Assembly: GCA_037903355.1 (NCBI GenBank)
Contig: JBAJFE010000011.1
Location: 1,559,001 to 1,623,000 of the forward strand
DNA from: Trichuris trichiura
Lineage: Eukaryota > Nematoda > Enoplea > Trichinellida > Trichuridae
Reading direction: 5' to 3'
Length of the DNA: 64,000 bases
Below, in pieces: positions 32,906-44,489 of this stretch. The notes below the pieces were generated by a model, which saw only the letters and a program-made list of their open reading frames with translations, made no database searches and was not told where the DNA came from. A program made the position numbers and the translations under genes. The first letter of the stretch is position 1. Every line of letters begins with the position of its first letter.

Positions 32906-35900
32906 ATGCCTCGAAAAGCAATGGTTGACAATCGCCAAGCGAAACTGAAGGAAAGATTTCAGCGATGGCTCCCTTTGCCCGATAAGCAACGTTTCCGGAT
33001 TGAAAATCTTGTAGATTCGTTTTGCGAGGAGCGTTTCGCCGACTTGGGCGTTACCTTGCCCGTTGGAGAAGGCGATCGTAAACTATTGCGAAAACGCTTA
33101 AGCCAAAAGAAGGTGAGTCGTTATAGTTCAATCTTGTTGCGCGGCCAGAGGTAATCGTGCTACCACAATTGTGCATTTGGCTTGTCTTCGCCCTTTGATC
33201 GCCGCAGGAACAGGTTTTGATTTTCGTCACATCTCCAATGCACTCCAAAGAAAATGATATGCTTGAAAAGATCGTGTCCTCTTGTTAGCCCAATTTCGAT
33301 CAACTTGACATCCATATTCATTATTGCGAATCCTTAGGTCAGCGTTGGCACGGAATCTATCGTTTCCTTTGACCGTCGTCGTTGCCTTGAGGTGCAGGAA
33401 GGGCGACGCGAAAGAAAGCTAAACTTTCAAAATGACCTTTCATTGTTTGGTAGGCGTTTTGTCCGGGCTCCATTAGTTGCCAAGAAAAATGCACCAATTG
33501 CAAATGTGATAATTAGCGATACTTACTGCTGCCCGTTTAAGCTTCTATGTCGTTGCTGGTGCTTGACGGCAAGTTCTTCGACTTACCCACTGCTCTTTGC
33601 TTCCATCAGGCGAAATACTGCGCTGAGCATAGCTGGCAGCAGTTGGTTGCTTCGATGACACCAGCAATAGAATGGGTGTGCGCCAGCTGTCCGAACAACC
33701 CCGTTTTCTCCTGCTCGCCTTACTCTCTTTTCCATCCGTCATCAACTTGCGATAAACGTTTGCTTACGCTTGCCGTGTGTGCTTTCCGTTAAATTCACGT
33801 TGCTTGTCGATGCAACAGAAAGATAGGTATTGGCAGTCGTCGTGGCCATCGTGAATCTTCCCTCATCTGCTTTGAGGTAGTTGTACCTCGGCAGTCAGTT
33901 GTTTTGCTCCCTGTTTTCGTCCACCTTTTTCTCTTTTCTGCTTTCGCTATGTTGGCTATTACTATCATTGCTTGTGGACAACAATTGTGGAATTGGCATT
34001 GCGTACAAGATGTAACGAAACCTACTAGCGTACCTGGCAGTAGTTGGACAAATTCATTCAATGTCCTCTAATCGCTATAGGACTTCCAACAACGGTTGGC
34101 TGGACCGTGCGGTTGACCAGAAAGAAGCTTTGTACAATTCGCGCAACTCCGTTAAATCTGACCCTGCGTACGATGAAGTCAACTATCGCTGGCAAAACGC
34201 CATGAACATTCATAAGCGATTGGCTTATAATGATAATCTGCGAAAGGTTGTTTCTAATTCGTATCAATCGGCAGATTATGCTCCAGCGCAGAGAAGAAAT
34301 GCAACTACCTCTTCAAAACAATTGGATATATCGGCGTTGGATGAAATTCTCATGAGTACCAGTGCATTAAGCGTTCAACGACAACCTACAATGGAGAGAC
34401 GTCACAGCGACACTTGGAGGTCCAATTTCTTAGCTAAGCGGCAACAGTTTGCCACCAAAGATTCGGCAGACTACCATATTGGGAAAGAATTATTAATCGC
34501 GAAGGCGTCCTCTTCATCTGGACCCAATGAACATTGCCCGGAAAGGCAGAAATTTCTTAACGGTGCGTACGACCACATTTTGTGTGCTTTGTTCTTTTTT
34601 TTGTTACCAGCTTGCTGATATATTGTGTTTTTAGGCAAGTTCAAAGAGCACGACCGTTTGGAGCGTTCGTACAGCGATCAAAATTTGCCCAACTATATGC
34701 GGCAACCTTGGTCAGCTCACGCGCTCGGCGATTCCGTTGACTTCACGCTTGTTAGGAAAAGTGAAGGAATGCCAATGCAAAGATCGTCCAGTTGGAACGT
34801 GGCCAGCTACGCGAGCGATGACGCCGACAGGTTTCGTTTAAGGAGAAAAGGTGTTCAGCCGTCCTGGAATGCTTGGAATACTGTTGTTGAGGCTATAATA
34901 GCTGAAAGAGAGCAGGAGAGAAACGAAAACGATTACTGTCGTTATCCTTCGCGCACCCAGTCGCTGCCTAGGCATTACGGAACGCGTCATGCTCAACCAA
35001 TTATACCGCCTAATTTTTCCGAGCTTGATTCCATATTGACCAACCTGGGCGTAGCGAACGACCACCAAAAGCGTCAGCCTTCCGTTAACTTGCCTAACGG
35101 TTCGACAGCGTCTTTTGTTGGAGAGAAAAAGTCTTCGTTGAGTTCGCATGGTGGTCGATTACCTTTCAAACTGTCCACCGCCGGGTCTGTGGCTGAACGA
35201 ATACAACAATTCGAAAAACGACCGGATACGACGTTAAGCAGATTCGCTGAGTATCCTCGCCAGCAGCTGGTAGGTGCGCGCATATCGCTGCAGCTTCTCA
35301 AACCGGTCTAAGGCATATTGAGACTCAAAAACTTTTGCATGATTGGAATCATTTGTTCAATCGCTTCGCTGCTAAAGTTGGCATTCATTTAAGAGATTAT
35401 CCCCGCATGAAACAAGCAATCCGCGGCTATGGGATACTACTCTTCCTTCGAATGTCCATTACGTGCATTCGCCATGCCAAAAGGAGGCTCAGGGTATGTC
35501 TTCAACGATAGCTCCGACATTCTCCGTCCGACGAGATTTGGAGACCACTCATTCTGCTCAGATTAACCGATCAGAAAGAAAGCAACTTTTTCCGCAGGTC
35601 GACGTTCCTAGGTAAGCCTTTGTTTTGTGGAAACAACTATTAACTCTTTGACAACATTGGGTCGGATAATTCATAGCAACATAGGCTTTAGTTAAGTGCC
35701 TTTTATTCTTCATTTCCTTTTGACAGCCGTTCGATCATGCTTTTTAAGCTGTTGGATTTCCTGCTGTTGCTTCTTCATTTCTGCCATCATTCAATTGACG
35801 CAGACTTGTTAACCGTCTTTTCTAAGTTGGCAAAAAATTCTACTTTACAAGCTGAGATGGTACGCGCTCTTTTCTTGGGCATACATATTCACTCAGTAGC

Positions 35901-38900
35901 AACCAATTCTTCAACGTCGAGATAAGTCAATCAGTTAGGCTATGTGACGTATTCCTACGTCGTCACGATTTTTAGCGTTTTCAGGTAGCTGTTTCCTTTT
36001 CCACTTTTCTGCCATTCGATCAAGCGCTATAAGACGACTTGATTTTTATTGCTTCTAATTAAGATGCTTGAAAGCAGGCAAGCAAAAAAATCTAAACGAA
36101 CGAAATAAAACGAAACTTCTAATACGGTACTTCTGTCGTCATTAGTAGCGGGGTAGTGCAAGTTGTGAATACGGTTTTCCCGCTCACATTGCAATTATTC
36201 GATTGAGCAGCTTTTGTCAAAGTTCCCATTTTCTTTGAACGGGACATTTGTCGCAACTCGGCGCATTGAACTATGAATATTTAATTCAAAAGTGCCGTTG
36301 CCTTTTTGAATTGCCGAATTGGGCCTGTAGCAATTGGGCATTTTGAAAAGTCGATCCTTCTCCATTCGCTTTGACTTGAAAGAACGGAAACAACGTTTTG
36401 TGCAGTAAGGAAAAGACGTTGCTTGGTAGTACAGCTGCCATTATATGTAGCGACAATCGATGGTCTGTGCTGAACTGCAGAGGAACTTAAAGAGTCAATA
36501 ATTATTGCCTTCAGCATGTAACGGTCAGCACTGTCAGATCTATTAGCTTAACCACATTGTGTCACATTTTCCTTGCTGTCTTTCCTATATCAAAAAGGTT
36601 AACTCGATAAAACGTCTTATATATTTTCTGCACGTGACTGTACTGTAGGATGTAAGCTTGTTGAAACATTCGAGATAACAGTAAGAACTATTTATGGCCA
36701 CTATTTCGCCATCTTGTTCAGAAGAAATTGCCAGTTTGCTATTAAATGAATGGCGGTATCCAGTGACAACAAAATTTGTCATGAAATATTAGAAAACGCT
36801 TTAAAAAAAACCTGAATAGATTTCTGCTTCATCTTCCTGTTGGTAAGATTCCGTGAGATGCTAGTTGAATGATCGTATGAGAAAAAAATTTAACCAATAA
36901 ATTTTAATTCATTCGTTTAAAAACTACTGAGCTTGTCATTAATGCTGCGAGTATTATGTCCTCATATGCTCCCGTCACTCATTCTGTTTCTTGTCATATT
37001 TAACACGTTTCTAGGACAAAATTTCTATCAATAAAAACGTTTTGTAGTCCTAAACAAACTGAATTTTTGGGACCTCTTCCTCTGTTCCCCCTAAGTAATA
37101 CAGTATCCTGATAATGAATGATCAGGTTTATTTTACTCTTCAGCATACCATAAGACAAATAACCATTTTTAAGGTTAGGTGTTCCACTGTCGTATTGTGA
37201 TTTTGTCAACCATCCTGTTCTGCTTTTAACTGAGCCTTAACTCAAACGTAGGGCATATATTTTGGCTTAGCTTAGGCATTGGCAAAGAACAACAGCTGAC
37301 ATACTTGCCATTAAAAGCAGAACAGAATGGTCACATGTTTAACAGAATGTAAGCATTCACTTCTTAGACATTGCGCTCGAAAAATGAATAATCGATGCCG
37401 TTTGTCGTACTGTAAATTTACGAGAAATGCAAGCCTGATTATTGTCAGAATACTGTATTGTTTGCTTGCGTTTAGCGCAACAGTTGCAAAGGTCTTCGTT
37501 GGGACCACTGCGACAACAATAACGAAGGTATTATCAACGCACTTGTACGTTCTTTCACTCAGGCGCTCTCTACAGCATGATCTCATAAGTATACGGAGGT
37601 ATTATGTCGCGATAATGGGTTTTCTCTATTCCGCAAACCGTAGCAGTTTCCTTCACGAAGCTTTTTTAATTGGTCTCGTTCCACTGCCGGCATACCCAAA
37701 GAAGCCTAAAAAACCACGCAACATACACTGAAAGCTTGACTTTGTTTCCCACAACAAAGTGTCGTATTACCTATTCCGAATTTACTTGCGCAAACACTAT
37801 GTTGCTTAGCCTATTGCCACTCTTCTCTGGTAGGAATGTAAGATCTGTGATCCGTACGTTAATGTATACTACGGGAAGTAGATGATAGACGGCGCTGCGA
37901 TTCATCCCGCAAGCCTTAAGTTCTAATCTATTCATCATAGATTTGTGCTTTGCTAACAGCTATTGTCCTTTTGCGTCACAGAATATAATGCTTACTGTTC
38001 GTGTTCCAGGCTGAATGCGATGAATAAATGACGACCCGCTATCTACTTTCACGATATCTCTTAGAAAATTAGCATAGAGCAATTATACAACAGAGTTGGA
38101 ACTGCTTCTTTTTAACGTTTCCATATCCCGCTTAATTTGAGTTGTACATATGAAGAGTTTGTGGTGCATATACTCTAACTTAGTCGTGATCTTGGGAAAT
38201 AGTGATTTTTAACATGTTTTCCTTTAACACGCGTTGCCAGCTAAGTAGAAATTGCAGTCTACGAGTCAACGAAAAGATTGCAGGTAAAACGGTAGGCGTA
38301 CGAATTAACGTAATTTTAACATAATCATTCCGCGGGAATGGTTTTTTCGCCGTCACAAGCTTCAATGATCCGCGGTAATTCGAAGAACTCCCTATCGACC
38401 GATCATTTTCTCTACGTTGCAAGAAAAGTGACGTAAATAATTAGCGTCACTTAGCGTAATTAATTTCAACGAGCAGCTAGTAAGTTCAAAAGTTAGTTGT
38501 TTCATTATTGCGCAGGATGAAATGAAATTTTTCTTGAGAATCTTAAACGCCGTTGTCGAATTTTGGCGTGCAGTGATTCCCTTCTTATTGCCGGTAATGA
38601 GGTGACAACCATTCTATTAAGAAAGTGCTCCTGAGAAAAGCCGGCAACTTTTAATATTTAATATGAACACTTTATTACCAAGACGTCAATGGAACCCTTC
38701 AGCAGGTGATCAGTGAGTACTACTGTTGCTAAGCTCTCTTTAATATTGTTTGAAATTTCTTGTACTGTAGTCAAACATGTAATGACTATTTGGATAATAA
38801 GTTGTCTTTCGACAAATATATGCAAACGAAATTTTCGTAATGCCATTCCATGGTTTCAGGATATATGCCAAAGTATGCCTTATCTGCAAGATTTTTCCTT

Positions 38901-41292
38901 TGATTCGAAAAGTGTGTCTTCAAGCAAAAACAGTCCTGCATTAATGTCTTTGAGAAACTTAGCCTAATGCTTCTCACTTTTAAAAAGTACATCCAAGCTG
39001 TTCGAGTGCGACAAAATTGAATCCAACTAATTGTGTAGAGCCAAGTGGAACCCTTTTGTATTTATTCCCTCCGGTAACATTCTCTGATACACTCCTGTCG
39101 GTGTCGGCTTAAGTTTTGATTATTTTCCTTCAGTAAAATAATTTGGTTCCACAAGTTTCAAATTTTTAGTTCAAAGAATCGAACTCTGTAAGTTTGGGCA
39201 ATCAACGAGTATTCCTGAATGCAATGTTTTACTTTAATCCCAAAGCGGGCGTAATAGCTTATCATCCGGAAGCTCTAGTTTGTACGCATTAAACATAGGA
39301 GCACATTTATAAAATTAAAGCAGTAGTGCTAAGAATGTATTTATGCTTTGACCGCTGTTTCTGAGTCGCGTAGTGACAGAATTCACCTAAGCATCGGATG
39401 TTTCTAGCTGAATTGTTACTTCAGGCATTTCAGAGCTTAATTGAAACTCAACGCTTGGTAACGTTGCAACAATTTCGGGCAAGTAATATTGGCAACTTCA
39501 ATTTCGTTAACTTAAACAGATACGTCCAATGTAATTTCCGGTTTCGTGCTTTAGCAATAAAACTCGCATATTTCGTTTGTACCTTTTACACCAACCGTAC
39601 CACGGCGTTCCTTTCCTAGGTTCTATTTCCCCTACGGCAAACCAAATAAGAAGAATGAATTGGAGGAAGCTTTACAACGTGTATCGGGTATTTTTAAAAA
39701 TTATGGCGGTCAGGGCGATCTGAATTGCCTTGGCGAAGTAGCCGAAGCTGTTGGTTTGCCGTACTATGTTAGGCAGCCTCTGTTCTCCGTCTGCGGTGGC
39801 ACAGCATGCGAGTGTGTAACATTCCAGAACTTTGAAAAATTATGGAGGAGGTAAATTAGTAGCTCCGTCCTCTTTTATTACATGTCCGTTAACCGAATAA
39901 TACTTCAATTGAAGAATCAATGAAGTGCGCCACGACGAAGCTGCTCTTTTTGTACGCATCCTGACCAAGGATACGGCTGATTATCTGCTTCCTGTGGACT
40001 TCAGCAGCGTTGTTCAAGATATCATCAACGATCATCCCGGTCTTGTCTGTCTGAGACAGGCTCGCGCTTTCTATTCAACTTATTTGGAAACTGTAACTGT
40101 TGCATTTTCATTCGTTCAATGCAGTATCTCATTGTTCAGGTGATCTCAAGGATTTATTACAACGTCAGTCGCAGCTGGACGGATCGAATCAGCGTCGAGG
40201 AACTGCGTCGATCCAGCTTCCTAGCAGTGCGTGTACCTTATACGGAAGGGAACCGTTGGAAAGTTGGCACTCACTTTTTTTCTTCAGACTCTCCATCGAC
40301 TCGGCGAAGTTGACGACATTAACAAAGTGCGCGACTATTTCTCGTACGAGCACTTTTACGTTATCTATTGTACATTCTGGCGCTTGGATTTCGACCATGA
40401 CTTGTTTATATCCAAAAGCGACTTGAGCATGTACAACAATTACGGTACAACAAAACAATGTATTGGATCGCCGTTTCTTACGAGCGTTATTTCCAGCGCT
40501 GTCCAGCCGAATAATAGATCGCATCTTCTCGAAAGCGGTCAATTGTAACTTGACCGAACCGGATGGAAAGATGTCCTATTCCGACTTTGTATGGTTTATA
40601 CTTGCCGAGGAGGACAAGGAGCATCCAAAGAGTATCGAGTATTGGTTTCGATGCATGGACTTGGACGGCGACGGTTATTTGTCAATTTACGAGCTTGAGC
40701 ACTTCTACGAGGAGCAGTCGATGCGCTTGGAGGAGATGGAATTTTGCCCGCCCTCATTTGCCGACATCCTTTGTCAGGTAAAAGCGCCCTACGAGTCACT
40801 TTGCTTGAAGGCATCTTTGCGCTCAGATGCTTGACCTTGTGAAGCCACGAGAAAAAGACAAAATTTCTCTACGGGACTTGAAGAAATGCATGCATGCACC
40901 CTTTTTCTTCGACACCTTCCTAAATCGCGAGAAGTACTTGCAACTGGAGGAAAGCGAGCCGAATAAGGTAGCCGAAGAAATGGTATGCCAACGGAAAGTG
41001 AGTACTTACGAACATTTTGCACTTACTTTTCAAGGAATCTGAGCTGACCAGCGCCTGGGATCGTTTTGCCGCCAGAGAGTACCAAAAATTTCTCGCCAAA
41101 GAGGCGTCACCGGAAGACACGGAAATGTAAATTTTTCAATTTGCAACTCAGCTTGGTTGAATTGATAAAATCTTATCTACGCTTAGAAACTGCGACACGG
41201 ATGATACAGACGACGAAAGCAACGGTCGACTGGGCCAAGATTATCGTCGACTCGCTGAATGCGTATCGAAATTCACTGGTAGAAGCATTTGA
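32906..41292 (+). CDS. PP2A regulatory subunit B'' (PPP2R3/PR72 family)
   Basis: Calcium-binding regulatory subunit that targets protein phosphatase 2A. Thirteen exons (32906-33112, 33338-33449, 34041-34562, 34635-35269, 35394-35611, 39620-39850, 39915-40092, 40140-40226, 40288-40444, 40497-40777, 40827-40997, 41035-41126, 41187-41292) close in phase to 998 residues. The first 565 residues are a Ser/Arg/Gln-rich region I do not recognise. The phase-2 junction across the 4-kb intron reads QVDVPR|FYFPYGKP, matching the IPxFYFPxGxP that opens the PR72 core. The core continues with YFSYEHFYVIYCTFWRLDFD (first EF-hand), MSYSDFVWFILAEEDKEHP, SIEYWFRCMDLDGDGYLSIY (canonical EF-hand with DxDxDG), and MLDLVKPREKDKISLRDLKK. 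The link between the first two exons and exon 3 is phase-consistent but uses a weak acceptor. Confidence 0.9.
35612..39619 (+). other. 4.0-kb intron of the PP2A B'' gene
   Basis: By far the longest intron traced here; most others are about 50 nt. Frames inside it on both strands are short and show no recognisable protein. It may carry regulatory elements or an alternative start for a short PR72-like isoform, as human PPP2R3A has, but nothing specific is visible. Confidence 0.6.
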
Positions 41293-41434
41293 GAAAGGCC
41301 GTTTTCAAATTGAATTGCCACTTTTTCTGTTCCTTTCTTTCGAGCATTGTTGTTCCTCGTTGAACGGGAAATTCGAAGCTAACTTTCCCGAAAATGAACG
41401 TTTTAATACTATTATCGTCGTCGACTTGTTGCTG

Positions 41435-42640
41435 TTAGAAGGAAGTTTCTTGGACTCGTACAGCCTTTGCAGGCAGTAGGTGGCAGCCGTCGATCGCTTG
41501 CGGACTGGACGAGTAACAGCCGGTGTCCAAAGATAAATTCGATGTTTGAACCTCCTTAGAGGCTGTGCTGTCCAAAGGAGCCGGTCGACTTGACGCGGAA
41601 ACAACCGTTGGCCAATGATATCTTTCTCGGGCAACTGGCTTCTGCTCGCGATAAGGCACAGCCTTGGAAAGTATGGGTATACGCTTAAAAGGCTGATACT
41701 TTCCTCTTCTTTTTTGTAGAAATGTTCGCAATGACATAAAAGCCAAATAGACCATCACCAAGCTGATGAATAAGCAAAGAAGCACCAGCATGGCTATTGA
41801 AGGACTTCTCTTTCGTAGTGCCTGCTTAATTCCTTCGCAGTGGTTTCGGTCCCATCCAGGAAGAGTGTCATTGGCAAGGCAGAGACGGTCACCGGATTTC
41901 ACAGACTCTAGGCATATCTGTAAGAGGTAATATTTCATTTAGTCCGACCTCGTCATCGATTACTACCTGAACTTGTCGGTCACTCCAGTTCATATCGACT
42001 AACAATGGCCAGTAGTCGAAGCCGATGATGCGATATTCGTTTGAATTGGACAGGACGAAAGTAAGTAGCCATATAGTGTGCAACATCTGCAATGAAGTAA
42101 CGTTATCGTCTTGGTTCCAGCGGTGCGCTAGCTAACCTCGATCGTTAGGTCCAGTTGCATTGGAGTCGAACAAGCGTGCAGTCGAATGCCCAATGTTGCG
42201 TCACCGATTTTAGGGATTGTTATTGAGCACCTGGAAGCGGAAGTTGACTCCAAGTTGCAGTAGAACGTCTGAAGTGCCATGTATGCTTTGATGATTGACG
42301 CTGTCCTTTACCGGACGTCGCTCTGCGCGTAGTCCAAAGTGACCGTGAATGGACCACCTGCCTTAGTTGCCCTTCCGTAGTCGTTGTTGAGCAGCGCAGG
42401 TGAAAGCGGCTCCCTATTTGGTGGTCAAAATCGGTTTGGCCCTTAGGCTGTCCTCGACGCGGTTCAGCTCAGCAATTGAAACAATGCCCTGCGTGTACGA
42501 CTGCTTGGCGACAAGCCGCTGTTGCGAATTTGGACAACGTTCGCCTGCTGTGGATAATGGGAAAAATACGACAACTGTGCTAGTCAGCGGCGGTTGGTCC
42601 CCAATGACAAGGGCGGCAGTTGTGCCGATCACGGAACAAT
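41435..42640 (-). CDS. Unrecognised single-pass membrane protein
   Basis: Minus-strand gene ending in a stop at 41435, tail-to-tail with the PP2A gene 142 bp away. The resolved 3' part runs: an exon coding SIHGHFGLRAERRP, an exon with TFYCNLESTSASRCSITIP and GIRLHACSTPMQL, an exon with LHTIWLLTFVLSNS and GFDYWPLLVDMNWSDRQVQ, then (41917-41435) ICLESVKSGDRLCLAND followed by a hydrophobic helix (AMLVLLCLFISLVMVYLAFM), basic stop-transfer residues and a Ser-rich cytoplasmic tail. Introns of about 48 nt fit in phase. A further frame at 42632-42414 (TSTVVVFFPLSTAGERCPN) probably belongs to the ectodomain but I could not join it. It looks like a type I receptor or adhesion protein with several ectodomain cysteines. 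Family unknown; 5' end uncertain. Confidence 0.55.
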
Positions 42641-44489
42641 GCTGATTGTGTCGACTTTAGTCCGCTTGGCCAGATTCCGTTTTGATATTGCCAGCCAAAG
42701 ACCAACCAGGCTCAAGCAAGCTGATATCTGATTACACATGAACTCACTAACGGAAGGTCATTACAAGGACGATATCTGGCTGCTTTATTAGTCAATCAGT
42801 TGCCGTAAAACCCGTAAACCACGAACGCGAACATGTACGATTTGTCAAGGGTAAATTGCATGCTGTTCGCTGGATGCTTATCTCGTTCGTTTCTCCTGTC
42901 ATTGGTTGGTGGAACGTTGAAACAAGGCCATCATCACCATCATCACTGGGCGCTGTGCAATATTTGAGCTTGCTACAAGATCACAACGGACTGGATGGTC
43001 GTGAGAAAAAAGTGCGCAGCGTCTGAGGTACACCTTCGAAACTTTGCTTTTCTTTGCTCACCTCCGCACTGGCTGTAAGGTCAACGAACACAAACTGCGG
43101 AAGTACTGCATCTGGTCTGACCTGTAAAGATGGCTTTTTTGCCTTTCGTTTCCTGCTTCGACAACAGCAACCGGATGGGAAGCCGTAGTAGCATCACGCT
43201 AACATTACGGCGATGAAAATGATTCATTAGGTACGGGAAGCACGTGGTGGTGTTTTTAATAGAAGATAGAGCGTATATGAAGGAAAGAAGTGAATTCGTG
43301 AATGGCCTGCCGCTTTGCTTTGATTGTAAACAAGGGCCAAAAGACAAGGTTAAGCCACCAATGATGCGATAGGGTGAAGGCAACAACATTCAAACTTCTA
43401 AGGGATGTTTGATTTCCAAAGCAGCGGAAAAAGCTGCTGGAAGCTCTAAACCACCATTTCGGCTTGCAACCAGTGTCGTCTTGGATGCAAAATGACAAAA
43501 AGGTAAAAGGAGTTGAATTGTGAATGTAAATAGCTGTCTTATGTTGCCGTCCTATCACTTCATTTGGAGATGGATGAATTTTAAGTGTTGCCTTCTGCCA
43601 CTAATTGAAAGCTGACTGTTTCCTAATGGAAGATAGTGTGGCCACATCCCGTAGCGAAATTTTCTCTTTTTCTACTACTAATGTTGTTAATATTAAGAGT
43701 GTCAATTGATTGCGTCTGTCCGCATGGCACAATTTGACCCTATGCAGAAATTACTAATATTAATGTATTTCTGTTCCGCTCTTGACTGTTGATTGTACGT
43801 TTCTAGTATTTCAGCTAGGTACAGTTCTTTTGTTCGTGCTGTTGCACGGTTGATTTGAACATCGGCTTGACCGGAGTCGGAAAGCGGTATCGTTGTTTGT
43901 ACATGGAAGGTTATACTTTTGCTGATCTATTAGGAAAGTTTCCCTGAAATTTTTTTTTTCAAAGCCAATTAAACGGATTATTTATTTTTTCCATCCCACA
44001 TAAAGTTAATAGTAATACTGGTTCCCATAAACCAAATGTGCTAAAACTTTGTTTAGCCCTTCCTTGAGCTTGAGCTGAAGCATAATTTTGTCTGAATAGT
44101 CGGCAGTTTTTTATTTCAGTCTGCTTGTGTCACTAGCCGAGCTAGTCAATTTTTAAGGATGAGTAATCTAGCAAACATGACTGTTTTTTGGCAGCTGAGT
44201 TGGCCGCAACAGAAGTTAACCTTTCAACTGAGATACTGATTAGTGAGCAAGGAACGACGAAGCATCGGTTAGACAGCAGTGCAAGCGGCTGATACTGCGA
44301 CCATTGCATCGTTTATTTGAAAGAATTGAGACCCATCAAATGTGTTGACGCAGTAATGCTTGCTTTGACAGCCAAGTTTCTTATCTTATCGACGGTTAAA
44401 GTAGTTACCAAACCGAAGAAGAATTGGAAAACAGTGCACCGCTTTACTAGTACGTACCTCGTTCGCCAAAAGGACTACTGTTATGCACT
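42641..44489. other. No gene supported
   Basis: Short frames on both strands only (for example minus 43558-43256), none recognisable. It probably contains the 5' end of the minus-strand membrane protein gene and the promoter of the ACE-like gene. Confidence 0.4.

Noticed and set aside
35300..35530. Alternative frames after the PP2A exon (for example a peptide starting HIETQKLLHDW)
   Set aside because: These do not join in phase to the PR72 core. The exon 35394-35611 in another frame joins both neighbours exactly.
36000..39600. Several 60-134 residue frames in the PP2A intron
   Set aside because: Composition is that of random AT-rich sequence, with no domains or consistent splice structure.
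40100..41022. Overlapping frames on both strands around the EF-hand exons
   Set aside because: They are shadows of the PP2A B'' exons; only one frame per exon matches the family and splices in phase.
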